From positions 1 through 25,245 of the forward strand of contig JBMUAQ010000019.1 of assembly GCA_049454855.1 (NCBI GenBank): DNA of 25,245 bases. The letters are read 5' to 3'. This DNA is from UBA2093 sp049454855 (lineage in GTDB: Bacteria > Actinomycetota > Acidimicrobiia > Acidimicrobiales > Ilumatobacteraceae). Below are positions 1 through 5,288 of this stretch, piece after piece. The notes under the pieces are model-generated. The model was not told the origin of the DNA, ran no database searches, and saw only the letters and a list, made by a program, of their open reading frames with translations. Positions within the stretch are counted from its first letter, which is position 1. Each line of letters begins with the position of its first letter. The position numbers were made by a program, and so were the translations under genes.

Positions 1-64
1 GTGCCGGGTGATCCCGGTGCCCGCGACACCGACAGTGCACTCTCCGGTCGCAACCCCTGCGCCC

Positions 65-70
65 TATGAT
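65..70 (+). promoter_or_regulatory. -10 element upstream of tRNA-Lys
   Basis: TATGAT matches the bacterial -10 consensus at 5 of 6 positions and ends 15 bases before the tRNA, so the predicted start of transcription near 77 leaves a short 5' leader for RNase P to remove. I see no convincing -35 box 16-18 bases upstream. Bases 1-64 show no recognisable gene; a plus-strand reading frame open from base 1 to a TGA at 67-69 could be the tail of a gene lying outside the window, but nothing identifies it. Confidence 0.5.
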
Positions 71-85
71 GAGCAACCGACATAC

Positions 86-161
86 GCGCCTTTAGCTCAG
101 CTGGTAGAGCAACGGACTCTTAATCCGCAGGTCCTGGGTTCGATCCCCAGAGGGCGCACCA
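86..161 (+). tRNA. tRNA-Lys (anticodon CTT)
   Basis: A full cloverleaf can be folded by eye. The acceptor stem pairs 86-92 with 151-157 (one G-T pair), the D arm lies at 95-110 with the GCTC/GAGC stem and the AGCTGGTA loop, the anticodon arm lies around 113-127 with loop CTCTTAA, and the T arm is 134-150 with TTCGATC. Anticodon CTT (119-121) reads AAG lysine codons. The discriminator base is A158 and CCA (159-161) is encoded in the DNA. The gene stands alone on the plus strand with its own -10 box. Confidence 0.97.
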
Positions 162-172
162 CCGTAAGCAAC

Positions 173-199
173 CGTGCTCAAGCGACCGCGCTCGGCACG
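173..199 (+). terminator. possible stem-loop terminator after tRNA-Lys
   Basis: CGTGC at 173-177 pairs with GCACG at 195-199, and an inner stem AGCG (181-184) pairs with CGCT (189-192) around the loop ACCG. It starts 11 bases after the tRNA. No T-run follows, so it could be a weak terminator or a processing barrier rather than a classic intrinsic terminator. Confidence 0.3.
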
Positions 200-213
200 A
201 CGCGAAATGTCGT

Positions 214-219
214 TACTCT
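214..219 (+). promoter_or_regulatory. candidate -10 box for the 45-residue Cys-rich gene
   Basis: TACTCT fits the TAnnnT pattern seen at many starts in this window. It would give a leader of about 40 bases to the GTG at 266, long enough to hold the AGGGAG ribosome-binding site at 253-258. No clear -35 box is visible. Confidence 0.3.
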
Positions 220-265
220 CCCTCTCAGTTCCAGATGCCCCAGAAGAAATCAAGGGAGAACGCGT

Positions 266-403
266 GTGAGCGATGACTACGACTTCTTCGATGAGTTCGC
301 CGAACCCGAGAGTTGTGACAGTTGCGGTATCGCACTGTCGAGATGTGAATGCGAGTGGGGGGCCATTGAAAGGTCCTGGAAGAGACTCCGCGAGGATGAC
401 TGA
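266..403 (+). CDS. 45-residue acidic protein with four cysteines
   Basis: I do not recognise this family. The start is a GTG at 266, chosen because AGGGAG lies 7 bases upstream; the same frame continues further upstream but runs through the tRNA gene, so a longer product is not credible. The peptide has an acidic aromatic N-terminus (SDDYDFFDEF), then C17-x2-C20 and C27-x-C29, which could bind one zinc ion or form two disulfides, and a charged C-terminal helix-like segment. There is no signal peptide or membrane segment. It ends 16 bases before the convergent methyltransferase gene. The ribosome-binding site and clustered cysteines support a real small protein; its function is unknown. Confidence 0.6.
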   Translation: MSDDYDFFDEFAEPESCDSCGIALSRCECEWGAIERSWKRLREDD

Positions 404-419
404 CCCGTGGCGTGGCTGC

Positions 420-1598
420 TCAGTCGGGCTCGCGTGTGAGCACGCTCACCACTTCCACGTGGTGGGTCTCGGGGAAGATGTCGAGCACCTCCACATCACC
501 GAGCCCGTAGCCGGCATCCACCAGCATGCGCACGTCGCGCGCGCCGGCCACCGGGTCGCAGCTCACCAGCACCACCGTGGGTGCCTCGGTGTCCACGATG
601 GCGGCCACACCGCCCTTGCCGAGTCCCTGACGGGCGGGGTCGGCCACCACCACGTCGGCGCGGCACGGGTTCCAGTGCTCCATGTTCGACTGGTCAATCA
701 CCGCGGCACAGTCATCGAGGTTCGTGATGGCATCACGGCAGGCCTGCTGGTTGGACTCCACCAGCACGATCTCGTCGAAGCGCGATGACAGCGCGCGAGA
801 GAACAGACCCACTCCCCCGTATGCATCCACGAGCAGGCCGCCCTGCGGCAGCTCCAGCCCGTTCAGGCGTCTCGTCACCACGTCGACCAGCAGGTCGGCG
901 GCGGCCTCGGATGACTGGAAGAACGACCCCATCGACACCCGGTAACGGTGGCCGGCGGCCTCCATGTGCACCACACCCCGCGCGCCGCGCGCGATGGACT
1001 CATCGAGTCCGCGCACCATCTGACCCTCGTGGCACCACACGCCGCGCTCACCGGTGCGCGGCGACACGCGGATGGTGACCTCGCCGGCACCCTCCAGCAG
1101 GGGTGCGGCGATGATGTCGTTCACCATCTGCTCGGCCACCATGCACGACGCGACGCGGACCGTCTCGTTCGACTCGCCCTCGCGGAACCCGAGAACACCG
1201 TTGTGGTCGGCCACCATGCGCACGGTGGAGCGCCGCGCCGAGGCATCGAGCACGCGCAGCCTGGGCTCGATCTGCATGCGCGCGGTGCGGGCGAACGCCT
1301 CGGTCACCAGCGCCACCTTGGCACCGTGCTGCGCAGCCGGCTCGATGTGCTGCCAGTCGCACCCGCCGCAGCCGTCGGCCACGTGGGGGCACGGAGGCTC
1401 GCGACGGTCGGGGGATGCCTCCACCACGCGCAGCAGGCGGCCACGACCGAAATCGTTGGTGGTCGACACCAGGTCGATCTCCACCTTCTCGCCGGCGACC
1501 ACGCCGGGCACGAACACCACGCGGCCGTCGTCCATGCGGACGAGTCCGTCGCCGCCCGCGACGAGCTTCTCGACGGAGACCACGTGCGGTGCGTTCAC
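420..1598 (-). CDS. 23S rRNA (uracil-C5)-methyltransferase, RlmD/RlmCD-like (TrmA superfamily)
   Basis: A 392-residue SAM-dependent RNA m5U methyltransferase. An N-terminal TRAM-like RNA-binding region (about 3-60) is followed by iron-sulfur ligands C70, C77, C80 and probably C152, as in RlmD. Then come the FFQ motif (226-228), the SAM loop VDAYGGVGLF (about 257-266), ADPARQGLG (319-327), the nucleophile in SCDP (C347) and FPETHHVE with the general base E382. TrmA itself lacks the cluster, so a 23S rRNA target is more likely than tRNA U54, but whether it methylates one or two uridines cannot be read from the sequence. The frame stays open upstream across rpe; I chose the GTG at 1598 because TACGCT ends 6 bases before it and homology starts there. 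It is transcribed divergently from rpe. Confidence 0.88.
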   Translation of the reverse strand: MNAPHVVSVEKLVAGGDGLVRMDDGRVVFVPGVVAGEKVEIDLVSTTNDFGRGRLLRVVEASPDRREPPCPHVADGCGGCDWQHIEPAAQHGAKVALVTEAFARTARMQIEPRLRVLDASARRSTVRMVADHNGVLGFREGESNETVRVASCMVAEQMVNDIIAAPLLEGAGEVTIRVSPRTGERGVWCHEGQMVRGLDESIARGARGVVHMEAAGHRYRVSMGSFFQSSEAAADLLVDVVTRRLNGLELPQGGLLVDAYGGVGLFSRALSSRFDEIVLVESNQQACRDAITNLDDCAAVIDQSNMEHWNPCRADVVVADPARQGLGKGGVAAIVDTEAPTVVLVSCDPVAGARDVRMLVDAGYGLGDVEVLDIFPETHHVEVVSVLTREPD

Positions 1599-1604
1599 CG
1601 TGCC

Positions 1605-1610
1605 AGCGTA
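1605..1610 (-). promoter_or_regulatory. -10 box, leaderless promoter of the rRNA methyltransferase gene
   Basis: On the minus strand TACGCT is followed by exactly 6 bases and then the GTG start at 1598. Transcription would begin at or next to the start codon, so the mRNA should be leaderless. There is no purine-rich ribosome-binding site. Confidence 0.55.
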
Positions 1611-1635
1611 CGGGAGGCCGCACCGTGCGGTTCGG

Positions 1636-1641
1636 TATGGT
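1636..1641 (+). promoter_or_regulatory. -10 box, leaderless promoter of rpe
   Basis: TATGGT is followed by 6 bases and then the GTG start at 1648. The geometry mirrors the divergent methyltransferase promoter 25 bases away, so the two -35 regions must overlap. No ribosome-binding site is present. Confidence 0.55.
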
Positions 1642-1647
1642 GTGTGC

Positions 1648-2334
1648 GTGACCCTTCCGGTGCAGATCGTCCCGTCGGTCCTGCCGGCCGACTTCGCCCG
1701 GCTCGGCGACGAGGTGCGTGCCCTCGAGGACGCCGGCGTCGACCTCATCCAGTGGGACGTGATGGACGGCCAGTTCGTGCCGAACCTCACCTTCGGCCCC
1801 GATGTCATCGCCGCCGCCCGGAAGCACACGTCTCTCCCCTTCGAGGCTCACCTGATGGTGCACACGCCCGATGTGATGGCCGCGCGCTACGTGGAGGCCG
1901 GCTGCAGCAGGCTCATCGTGCACGCTGAGGCGTGCACGCATCTGCACCGCACGTGCGAGAACATCCGCTCGCTCGGTGCCGCGGCCGCGGTGGCACTGAA
2001 CCCGCACACCCCGGCGTCCACCGTGGAGCACGTGCTCGACCTCGTCGACATGGTGCTGGTGATGACGGTGAACCCCGGCTTCGGTGGCCAGGCCTACATC
2101 TCCACGATGGAACCGAAGATCCGCGAGGTGCGCGACATGGTCATGCGTCGCGGCCTCGGCGACACCGTGAACGTCGAGGTCGACGGCGGCATCGGTCCGT
2201 CCACCATCGCCGGTGCGGCGGCGGCCGGCGCGAACGTTCTCATCGCCGGCAGCGCGCTGTACCGCGACCCCGAGGGCCTGAAGCACGCAGTGGACGACCT
2301 TCGCGCCCGCGCCAACGCGGCGTTCACCGCCTGA
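1648..2334 (+). CDS. rpe: ribulose-phosphate 3-epimerase
   Basis: A 228-residue TIM-barrel enzyme that interconverts ribulose 5-phosphate and xylulose 5-phosphate in the pentose phosphate pathway. Visible family motifs are PSVLPADF near the N-terminus, WDVMDGQFVPN with catalytic D37, AHLMV with metal ligand H68, VMTVNPGFGGQ (about 138-148) for phosphate binding, and VDGGI with the second catalytic Asp at D179. The first metal-ligand His of the usual HxDVMDG motif is Gln here (Q35); the other ligands are kept. The GTG at 1648 was preferred to a GTG two codons upstream because of the -10 spacing. The stop is 18 bases from the convergent secreted-protein gene. Confidence 0.95.
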   Translation: MTLPVQIVPSVLPADFARLGDEVRALEDAGVDLIQWDVMDGQFVPNLTFGPDVIAAARKHTSLPFEAHLMVHTPDVMAARYVEAGCSRLIVHAEACTHLHRTCENIRSLGAAAAVALNPHTPASTVEHVLDLVDMVLVMTVNPGFGGQAYISTMEPKIREVRDMVMRRGLGDTVNVEVDGGIGPSTIAGAAAAGANVLIAGSALYRDPEGLKHAVDDLRARANAAFTA

Positions 2335-2352
2335 GCCTCCGCCGGCAGCGGG

Positions 2353-3048
2353 TCAGCGCCGCAGTCCGCGCCGCACCCACACCGCCGCGAGCAGCGCCAC
2401 GAGAACCAGCACGAACGGGAGCACGAGCGCGGCGAGCAGCCGCAGCGGGTCACCGAGGAAGTTCGAGAACACGCCCGACTCGATCGACGTGCCGTCCATG
2501 TTGAGGGTGCGGGCCACGGCCTCGAACTCGGGGCAGTCGGCACCGCCGCCCACCACCTCGTTGCCGCCGAAGAGATCCGCGGAGTCACGCACGGTGGAGG
2601 ACAGCTGCTGGGTCACCGGGTCGAGAGCGACACCCACGATGTACGCGGTGCCCACCTCGAGGAACTTCACGTCGGCGCCGTATCGCACCTGCACGCTGCC
2701 CTCGCTCGCATAGCCCTCGAGCGACCCCGCGCGCACCCCGGCCACGGTGAACGTGGCCGTCACCGGGTCGAGCGTGCCCACCGTGCCGGTGAACACGGCC
2801 TGGGCCGTGGGCGGCAGGCTGCACCCCTCTGGCACGGTTGTCACGGCGCTCGGCAACGTTGTGGTGGTGGAGCTTGTCGTGGTGGAGGTGCTGGTGGACG
2901 ACGTGCTGGTGGTGCCGGAACCATCGGTCGAGCCGGGAACCGTGGTGGACACCGGCACGGTGGTCTCCGCGGTCACCGTCGGGGTGCCGGCCCCGAGCGA
3001 GGCGACGAGAACGAGTGCACCGAACGTCCCCCACAACCTGCCGCGCAC
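2353..3048 (-). CDS. Thr/Ser-rich secreted protein with C-terminal membrane anchor
   Basis: 231 residues, no named family recognised. It has a basic start and hydrophobic stretch (about 8-21) typical of a Sec signal peptide, then a low-complexity Thr/Ser/Pro linker (about 28-73) like the wall-spanning linkers of other actinobacterial surface proteins. An exported domain (about 76-180) carries C76 and C172, and a transmembrane helix (about 203-224) precedes the basic tail RRGLRR. Predicted topology is a single-pass protein with its domain outside. The domain, with a Cys at its start and AVFTGTV then GTAYIVGV strands, faintly resembles OB-fold NTR/TIMP-like domains; that is a guess. I chose the GTG at 3048 over the GTG at 3066 because TAGCGT ends 7 bases upstream. 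Confidence 0.8.
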   Translation of the reverse strand: MRGRLWGTFGALVLVASLGAGTPTVTAETTVPVSTTVPGSTDGSGTTSTSSTSTSTTTSSTTTTLPSAVTTVPEGCSLPPTAQAVFTGTVGTLDPVTATFTVAGVRAGSLEGYASEGSVQVRYGADVKFLEVGTAYIVGVALDPVTQQLSSTVRDSADLFGGNEVVGGGADCPEFEAVARTLNMDGTSIESGVFSNFLGDPLRLLAALVLPFVLVLVALLAAVWVRRGLRR

Positions 3049-3055
3049 CGCTGGA

Positions 3056-3061
3056 ACGCTA
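3056..3061 (-). promoter_or_regulatory. -10 box, leaderless promoter of the secreted-protein gene
   Basis: TAGCGT on the minus strand, 7 bases before the GTG at 3048. It decides the start site: the in-frame GTG at 3066 lies upstream of this hexamer and would not be in the transcript. Confidence 0.45.
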
Positions 3062-3077
3062 GTCACCGCCGCGGCCG

Positions 3078-3083
3078 TAGGTT
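3078..3083 (+). promoter_or_regulatory. -10 box, leaderless promoter of the 36-residue membrane protein
   Basis: TAGGTT followed by 6 bases (GGTCGC) and then GTG at 3090. No ribosome-binding site is present. The identical hexamer with the same spacing precedes trmD. Confidence 0.5.
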
Positions 3084-3089
3084 GGTCGC

Positions 3090-3200
3090 GTGGGATTCGA
3101 CCCGACGAGACGCAGGGTGCGGCGACGCACTGACATCGTGTTCGTCGCCGCGGCGATCGTCGCGGCTGCGGCGCTTGTCGCATGGGGCTTCCTGGGCTGA
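3090..3200 (+). CDS. 36-residue single-pass membrane protein
   Basis: Starting at GTG 3090 the frame encodes 36 residues ending at TGA 3198-3200. The N-terminus is strongly basic (FDPTRRRVRRRT, cytoplasmic by the positive-inside rule) and is followed by one hydrophobic helix (DIVFVAAAIVAAAALVAWGF, about 15-34). It stops 2 bases before the next gene on the same strand, so the two are probably co-transcribed. The -10 spacing, the gene-sized gap it fills and the clean topology support it as real. Its role is unknown; I do not recognise a named family. Confidence 0.6.
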   Translation: MGFDPTRRRVRRRTDIVFVAAAIVAAAALVAWGFLG

Positions 3201-3202
3201 CG

Positions 3203-3412
3203 ATGCCGGGCGACATCTGGGACGGCACCCTCTACGGCGAGATCGAGGTGCGCACCGTCCAGCCGTACCAGGCCGTGAAGACCTATGTCTGCCCCGGCTG
3301 CAACCGCGACATCACACCGGGCATCGGTCACGTGGTCACCGTTCCCCGCGACGCGCCCGACCTGCGCCGCCACTGGCACCGCGGCTGCTGGCAGCGACGC
3401 AGCAGGCGCTAG
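3203..3412 (+). CDS. small zinc-ribbon protein (often annotated 'ATP/GTP-binding protein' in actinobacteria)
   Basis: A 69-residue protein with C30-P-G-C33 and a C-terminal HWHRGCW block (H57, H59, C62), together a likely single zinc site. The pattern CPGC … HVV … RRHWHxxCW resembles short actinobacterial proteins annotated, without much support, as ATP/GTP-binding; there is no P-loop here. I started at ATG 3203, 2 bases after the stop of the membrane protein, consistent with translational coupling; the ATG at 3182 lies inside that gene. Its TAG stop shares the palindrome CTAG with the stop of the convergent yraN gene. Function unknown. Confidence 0.75.
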   Translation: MPGDIWDGTLYGEIEVRTVQPYQAVKTYVCPGCNRDITPGIGHVVTVPRDAPDLRRHWHRGCWQRRSRR

Positions 3413-3738
3413 AACGCGTCCTCGCGCACCTCGAGCGAGGTTCCCGTGACCGCTGCGGCGTCGTAGCGCACGCGCACACCCGAGATGGAGTGCGCGCGGA
3501 GGAACGCCGCGCCCGCGCGCCGCACACGTTGCTGTTTCAGCGGGGTGAACGCCTCCCACGGCGAGCCGAACGAATCGTCTGCGCGGGACTTCACCTCGCA
3601 CACCACCACCAGGCTCCCCCGGCGGGCCACCACGTCGAGCTCGCCGCCGCGCATCGTCCAGTTGCGCGCGAGGATGACGAACCCCTGCCGCACGTACCAG
3701 CGCGCGACTAGGTCCTCCGCCCAGCGGGCGCGCGCTAT
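3409..3738 (-). CDS. YraN family (UPF0102) nuclease-like protein, start codon abnormal
   Basis: About 109 residues matching the YraN family, a restriction-endonuclease-like fold of uncertain cellular role. The signature is intact: an N-terminal helix (RARWAEDLVARWYVRQGF), ILARNW, then GELDVVAR and VVVCEVKSR, which supply the acidic/Lys catalytic-type motif E-x-D…E-x-K. The problem is the start. Homology begins at about the codon ATA at 3738-3736, which overlaps the DUF2469 stop as ATAG. No in-frame ATG, GTG, TTG or CTG exists between there and the GTG at 3861, deep inside DUF2469; the next one downstream (GTG 3693) would remove the first helix. The coordinates assume ATA; the true start is unresolved. 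Confidence 0.75.
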   Translation of the reverse strand: MARARWAEDLVARWYVRQGFVILARNWTMRGGELDVVARRGSLVVVCEVKSRADDSFGSPWEAFTPLKQQRVRRAGAAFLRAHSISGVRVRYDAAAVTGTSLEVREDAF

Positions 3739-4058
3739 GCGCGCCGTTCGATCTCGCCCGTGTCGAGGAGCGTGTCGTCGGGGAGTTCCTCCACGTTCAC
3801 GTCCTTGAAACTGAGCACCCGCACCCGCGGGATGAACCGGGTCTTCCGGTACATGTCCCACACCCATGCGTCTGTCATCACCACCTCAATGAGGGGCCGC
3901 GCGCTGTCACCGGTGACGGTGACCTTCACGTCGTTGGCCAGGTAGAACCGGCGTTCGGTCTCCACGGCGTACCGGAACATGCCTACGACGTCCTGGTACT
4001 CCTGGGCGAGTCTGTACTCGCGGTCCGCCTCGTAGTTCTCGAGATCGTCGGAGTTCAT
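3735..4058 (-). CDS. DUF2469 family protein
   Basis: 107 residues, clearly the actinobacterial DUF2469 family (Rv2901c type) from MNSDDLENYEADREY at the N-terminus, then VETERRFYLAN, DAWVWDMYR and VLSFKDVNVEE. The function is unknown; family members sit next to rplS and yraN, as here, suggesting a link to translation or RNA metabolism that is unproven. The ATG at 4058 matches the family start; a GTG two codons earlier is possible. No clear ribosome-binding site precedes it, and a 6-bp GC hairpin (4066-4081) ends 7 bases upstream. It overlaps the assumed start of yraN by 4 bases. Confidence 0.9.
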   Translation of the reverse strand: MNSDDLENYEADREYRLAQEYQDVVGMFRYAVETERRFYLANDVKVTVTGDSARPLIEVVMTDAWVWDMYRKTRFIPRVRVLSFKDVNVEELPDDTLLDTGEIERRA

Positions 4059-4065
4059 GGGCACA

Positions 4066-4081
4066 CCGGCCGCGGGGCCGG
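4066..4081 (-). terminator. GC hairpin between rplS and the DUF2469 gene
   Basis: CCGGCC and GGCCGG form a perfect 6-bp stem with a 4-base loop in a 30-base gap between two co-directional genes. No T-run follows on the minus strand. It could attenuate readthrough from rplS, protect the rplS mRNA 3' end, or limit translation of DUF2469, whose start is 7 bases away. Confidence 0.4.
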
Positions 4082-4088
4082 CAGGTTC

Positions 4089-4436
4089 CTACGACTCGCG
4101 CTTCTCGCGCACCTTGGCGGCCTTGCCGACGCGATCACGGAGGTAGTAGAGCTTGGCGCGACGGACGTCGCCCTTCCTCAGCACCTCGATCTTCGCCACC
4201 GACGGGCTGTGCACCGGGAAGGTGCGCTCCACACCGACGCCGTAGCTGACCTTGCGCACCGTGTAGGTCTCGGAGATGCCCGAGCCCTGGATCGCGGTGA
4301 TGTTCCCCTGGAACACCTGGATGCGCTCCTTGCCGGACTCGACGACCCGCACGTGCACCTTCACCTCGTCGCCGGGGCCGAACTGGGGGATGTCGTCGCG
4401 CTTGTTCAGGTTGTCGACGATGTCGGTGGTCTTCAT
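4089..4436 (-). CDS. rplS: 50S ribosomal protein L19 (bL19)
   Basis: 115 residues, the normal length for bL19, a protein at the 30S-50S interface. Family motifs are GDEVKVHVRVVESGKERIQ, FQGNITAIQGSGISETYTVRK, GVGVERTFPVHSP and the basic C-terminus RRAKLYYLRDRVGKAA. The ATG at 4436 begins MKTTDIVDNLNKRDDIP, a usual bL19 start, with GAGG about 8 bases upstream. It is the usual last ribosomal gene of the rpsP–rimM–trmD–rplS cluster; 41 bases separate it from trmD. RnhB and LepB genes, which follow rplS in mycobacteria, are absent here. Confidence 0.98.
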   Translation of the reverse strand: MKTTDIVDNLNKRDDIPQFGPGDEVKVHVRVVESGKERIQVFQGNITAIQGSGISETYTVRKVSYGVGVERTFPVHSPSVAKIEVLRKGDVRRAKLYYLRDRVGKAAKVREKRES

Positions 4437-4477
4437 GGGATTGCCTCGGCTGTCGGGTGCGGTGGGAATGTGGGCGC

Positions 4478-5245
4478 TCAGCGCCCCTCCGGGCCGCCAT
4501 CTGCGAAGAATGAAGGATACGAGACGGGGTCGGCCCCTTCCAACGCCGTCTTTTCGGCCTCCGACAGGCCACCGCGGGCCTCGATGAGGTCCGGACGGCG
4601 CAGCACGGTGCGCCGGAGGGCCTGGAGGCGCCTCCACCGCTCGATGCGGGCATGGTCACCGCTGCGCAGCACCTCGGGCACCTCCCAGCCGCGGAACTCG
4701 GCCGGACGTGTCCATTGGGGCTCCTCGAGGAGTCCGCCGGAGGCGAACGACTCCGTCAGCGGGGATTCGCTGTTGCCCATCACCCCGGGCAGGAGTCGCG
4801 TGACTGCCTCGATCACGAGGCATGCGGCCACCTCCCCACCGGCGAGAACGACGTCACCCACCGACACCTCGTGGTCGACGAGATGTTCCCGCACACGGTG
4901 GTCGACACCCTCGTAGCGTCCGCACAGCAGGCTGAACCCGTCACCTGCGGCGAGCGCGTTCGCCATCGCCTGGTCGAACGGTTCCCCTCCCGGTCCGAGA
5001 AGGATCAGCGGGCGCGGCGGAGCGGCTGCCTCGACCGCGGCGAAGATCGGCTCGGGGCGCATGAGCATCCCCGCGCCGCCGCCGAACGGGGAGTCATCGA
5101 CGGTGCGGTGCACATCGCCGGCGTGGTCACGGATGTCATGGCAGCGCAGGTCGACATGGCCCGACGTGCGTGCGCGGCCGAGGAGGCTCTCGGAGCAGAA
5201 CCCGTCGACCATGCCCGGGAATATCGAGAACACGTCGATGCGCAC
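4478..5245 (-). CDS. trmD: tRNA (guanine37-N1)-methyltransferase
   Basis: 255 residues, a SPOUT-class knotted methyltransferase that makes m1G37 in tRNAs to prevent +1 frameshifting. Motifs: FSIFPGMVDGF (N-terminus), DIRDH…HRTVDDSPFGGGAGMLM for substrate and dimer contacts, LLCGRYEGVDHRV and EVSVGDVVLAGGE for the trefoil knot, and LRSGDHARIERWRR with the catalytic Asp. The C-terminal tail is slightly longer than in short homologues. GTG start at 5245 with no ribosome-binding site; TAGGTT ends 6 bases upstream, so an internal leaderless promoter probably drives trmD-rplS in addition to readthrough from rimM. Confidence 0.98.
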   Translation of the reverse strand: MRIDVFSIFPGMVDGFCSESLLGRARTSGHVDLRCHDIRDHAGDVHRTVDDSPFGGGAGMLMRPEPIFAAVEAAAPPRPLILLGPGGEPFDQAMANALAAGDGFSLLCGRYEGVDHRVREHLVDHEVSVGDVVLAGGEVAACLVIEAVTRLLPGVMGNSESPLTESFASGGLLEEPQWTRPAEFRGWEVPEVLRSGDHARIERWRRLQALRRTVLRRPDLIEARGGLSEAEKTALEGADPVSYPSFFADGGPEGR

Positions 5246-5251
5246 GCGGGA

Positions 5252-5257
5252 AACCTA
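5252..5257 (-). promoter_or_regulatory. -10 box, leaderless internal promoter of trmD
   Basis: TAGGTT on the minus strand ends 6 bases before the trmD GTG. A CTGACC about 18 bases further upstream could be a -35 box. It sits in the 43-base rimM-trmD gap. Confidence 0.5.
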
Positions 5258-5288
5258 CCGAACCAACAGATGCACGGTCAGCGGATGC

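Noticed and set aside
86..161. tRNA-Lys as an integration (attB) site of a mobile element
   Set aside because: No integrase, no repeat of the tRNA 3' end elsewhere in the window, and the flanks are ordinary chromosomal genes.
8..265. Upstream extension of the 45-residue gene to an ATG at base 8
   Set aside because: It would read through the whole tRNA-Lys gene; the ribosome-binding site and GTG at 266 give a natural start.
2830..2965. GGTGGT-type repetitive stretch that could be taken for a microsatellite or short repeat array
   Set aside because: It is the coding sequence of the Thr/Ser-rich linker of the secreted protein; there are no regular spacers and the repeat is imperfect.
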